From CAZTPJ01 sp964614515 (GTDB lineage: Bacteria > Planctomycetota > Phycisphaerae > Phycisphaerales > UBA1924): 34,996 nt of DNA. Positions 34,874-34,996 of this stretch are shown one piece after another (within the stretch, counting starts at the first letter, position 1; each line of letters starts with the position of its first letter). The stretch is from contig CAZTPJ010000037.1 of NCBI GenBank assembly GCA_964614515.1, positions 1 to 34,996 of the forward strand. Reading direction: 5' to 3'. The position numbers were made by a program, and so were the translations under genes. Below the pieces are notes generated by a model that searched no databases, was not told the DNA's origin, and saw only the letters and a program-made list of their open reading frames with translations.

Positions 34874-34996
34874 CGTGAGCGCGCATACGAGAGCCGTAGG
34901 CGCGCAAACGAGAGCCGTGAGCGCGCATGCGCGAGCCGTATGCGCGCATACGAGAGCCGTGAGCGCGCATACGCGAGCCGTATGCGCGCATACGAG
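34874..34996 (+). repeat. 21-bp tandem repeat array running off the window
   Basis: Five full units and one cut unit of a CGTGAGCGCGCATACGAGAG-type 21-mer follow without spacers. Two unit types alternate near the end (CGTGAG and CGTATG). The CGTATG type contains the palindrome GTATGCGCGCATAC. The 21-bp period keeps reading frames open on both strands, giving heptapeptide repeats such as MRAYGSR on the minus strand. Whether it is coding cannot be decided here. Confidence 0.85.

Noticed and set aside
34874..34996. CRISPR array
   Set aside because: Units are contiguous 21-mers with no unique spacers and no cas gene is present.

Overview
The window is a GC-rich bacterial chromosome segment. The best guess for the host is a Phycisphaerae-type planctomycete (Planctomycetota). 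The reasons are several large exported proteins ending in a Cys-rich dockerin-like tail (core LDIFDFLCFGN), thrombospondin-3-like NGNGIPDEC repeats, frequent GTG/TTG starts, and intergenic spacers packed with GC-rich hairpins. This placement comes from remembered families, not from a search. I saw no rRNA, tRNA, CRISPR array, transposase or phage gene.

Layout. 1-0.5 kb: 3' end of a Cys/Met-metabolism PLP enzyme. 0.5-3.6 kb: a RavA-type MoxR ATPase and its ViaA-type VWA partner on the minus strand. 4.3-15.9 kb: five consecutive plus-strand exported proteins, namely an M12B-like zinc protease, an SBBP propeller, a subtilisin-like protease, a gluzincin protease and a second propeller with seven FDDG repeats. 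Four end in the same 62-residue C-terminal module and the fifth ends in a shorter, diverged version. 16.2-17.2 kb: an exported proline-rich protein of unknown function. 17.9-21.0 kb: an NhaA antiporter directly followed by a gamma-glutamyltransferase lipoprotein. 21.0-21.6 kb: a small unknown membrane protein. 21.6-23.4 kb (minus): a J-domain protein overlapping an ankyrin-repeat protein. 23.8-24.8 kb: a fold-type IV PLP enzyme. 25.0-26.2 kb (minus): a glycosyltransferase. 26.4-34.3 kb (minus): an Opp/Dpp-type ABC importer operon of unusual architecture. The window ends in a hairpin-rich, tandem-repeat region.

How the parts work together. The 4.3-15.9 kb block looks like a surface or extracellular protein-processing locus: three unrelated protease folds and two propellers share one C-terminal tag, which suggests common sorting, anchoring or assembly. 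The downstream peptide-type importer and gamma-glutamyltransferase would fit a peptide-scavenging lifestyle, but that link is inference.

The most striking single observation is a 29-nt TC microsatellite between a well-placed ATG and the body of the gluzincin protease. Loss of one TC unit would fuse the ATG to a convincing signal peptide. At the present length the leader stops in a TGATG overlap with an internal in-frame ATG. This looks like a phase-variable switch, although an assembly indel must be excluded. The spacers also hold at least three families of short dispersed repeats: a 30-bp CATGGCC element, a REP-like inverted-pair element, and many perfect hairpins with GAA/CTT/TTC loops.
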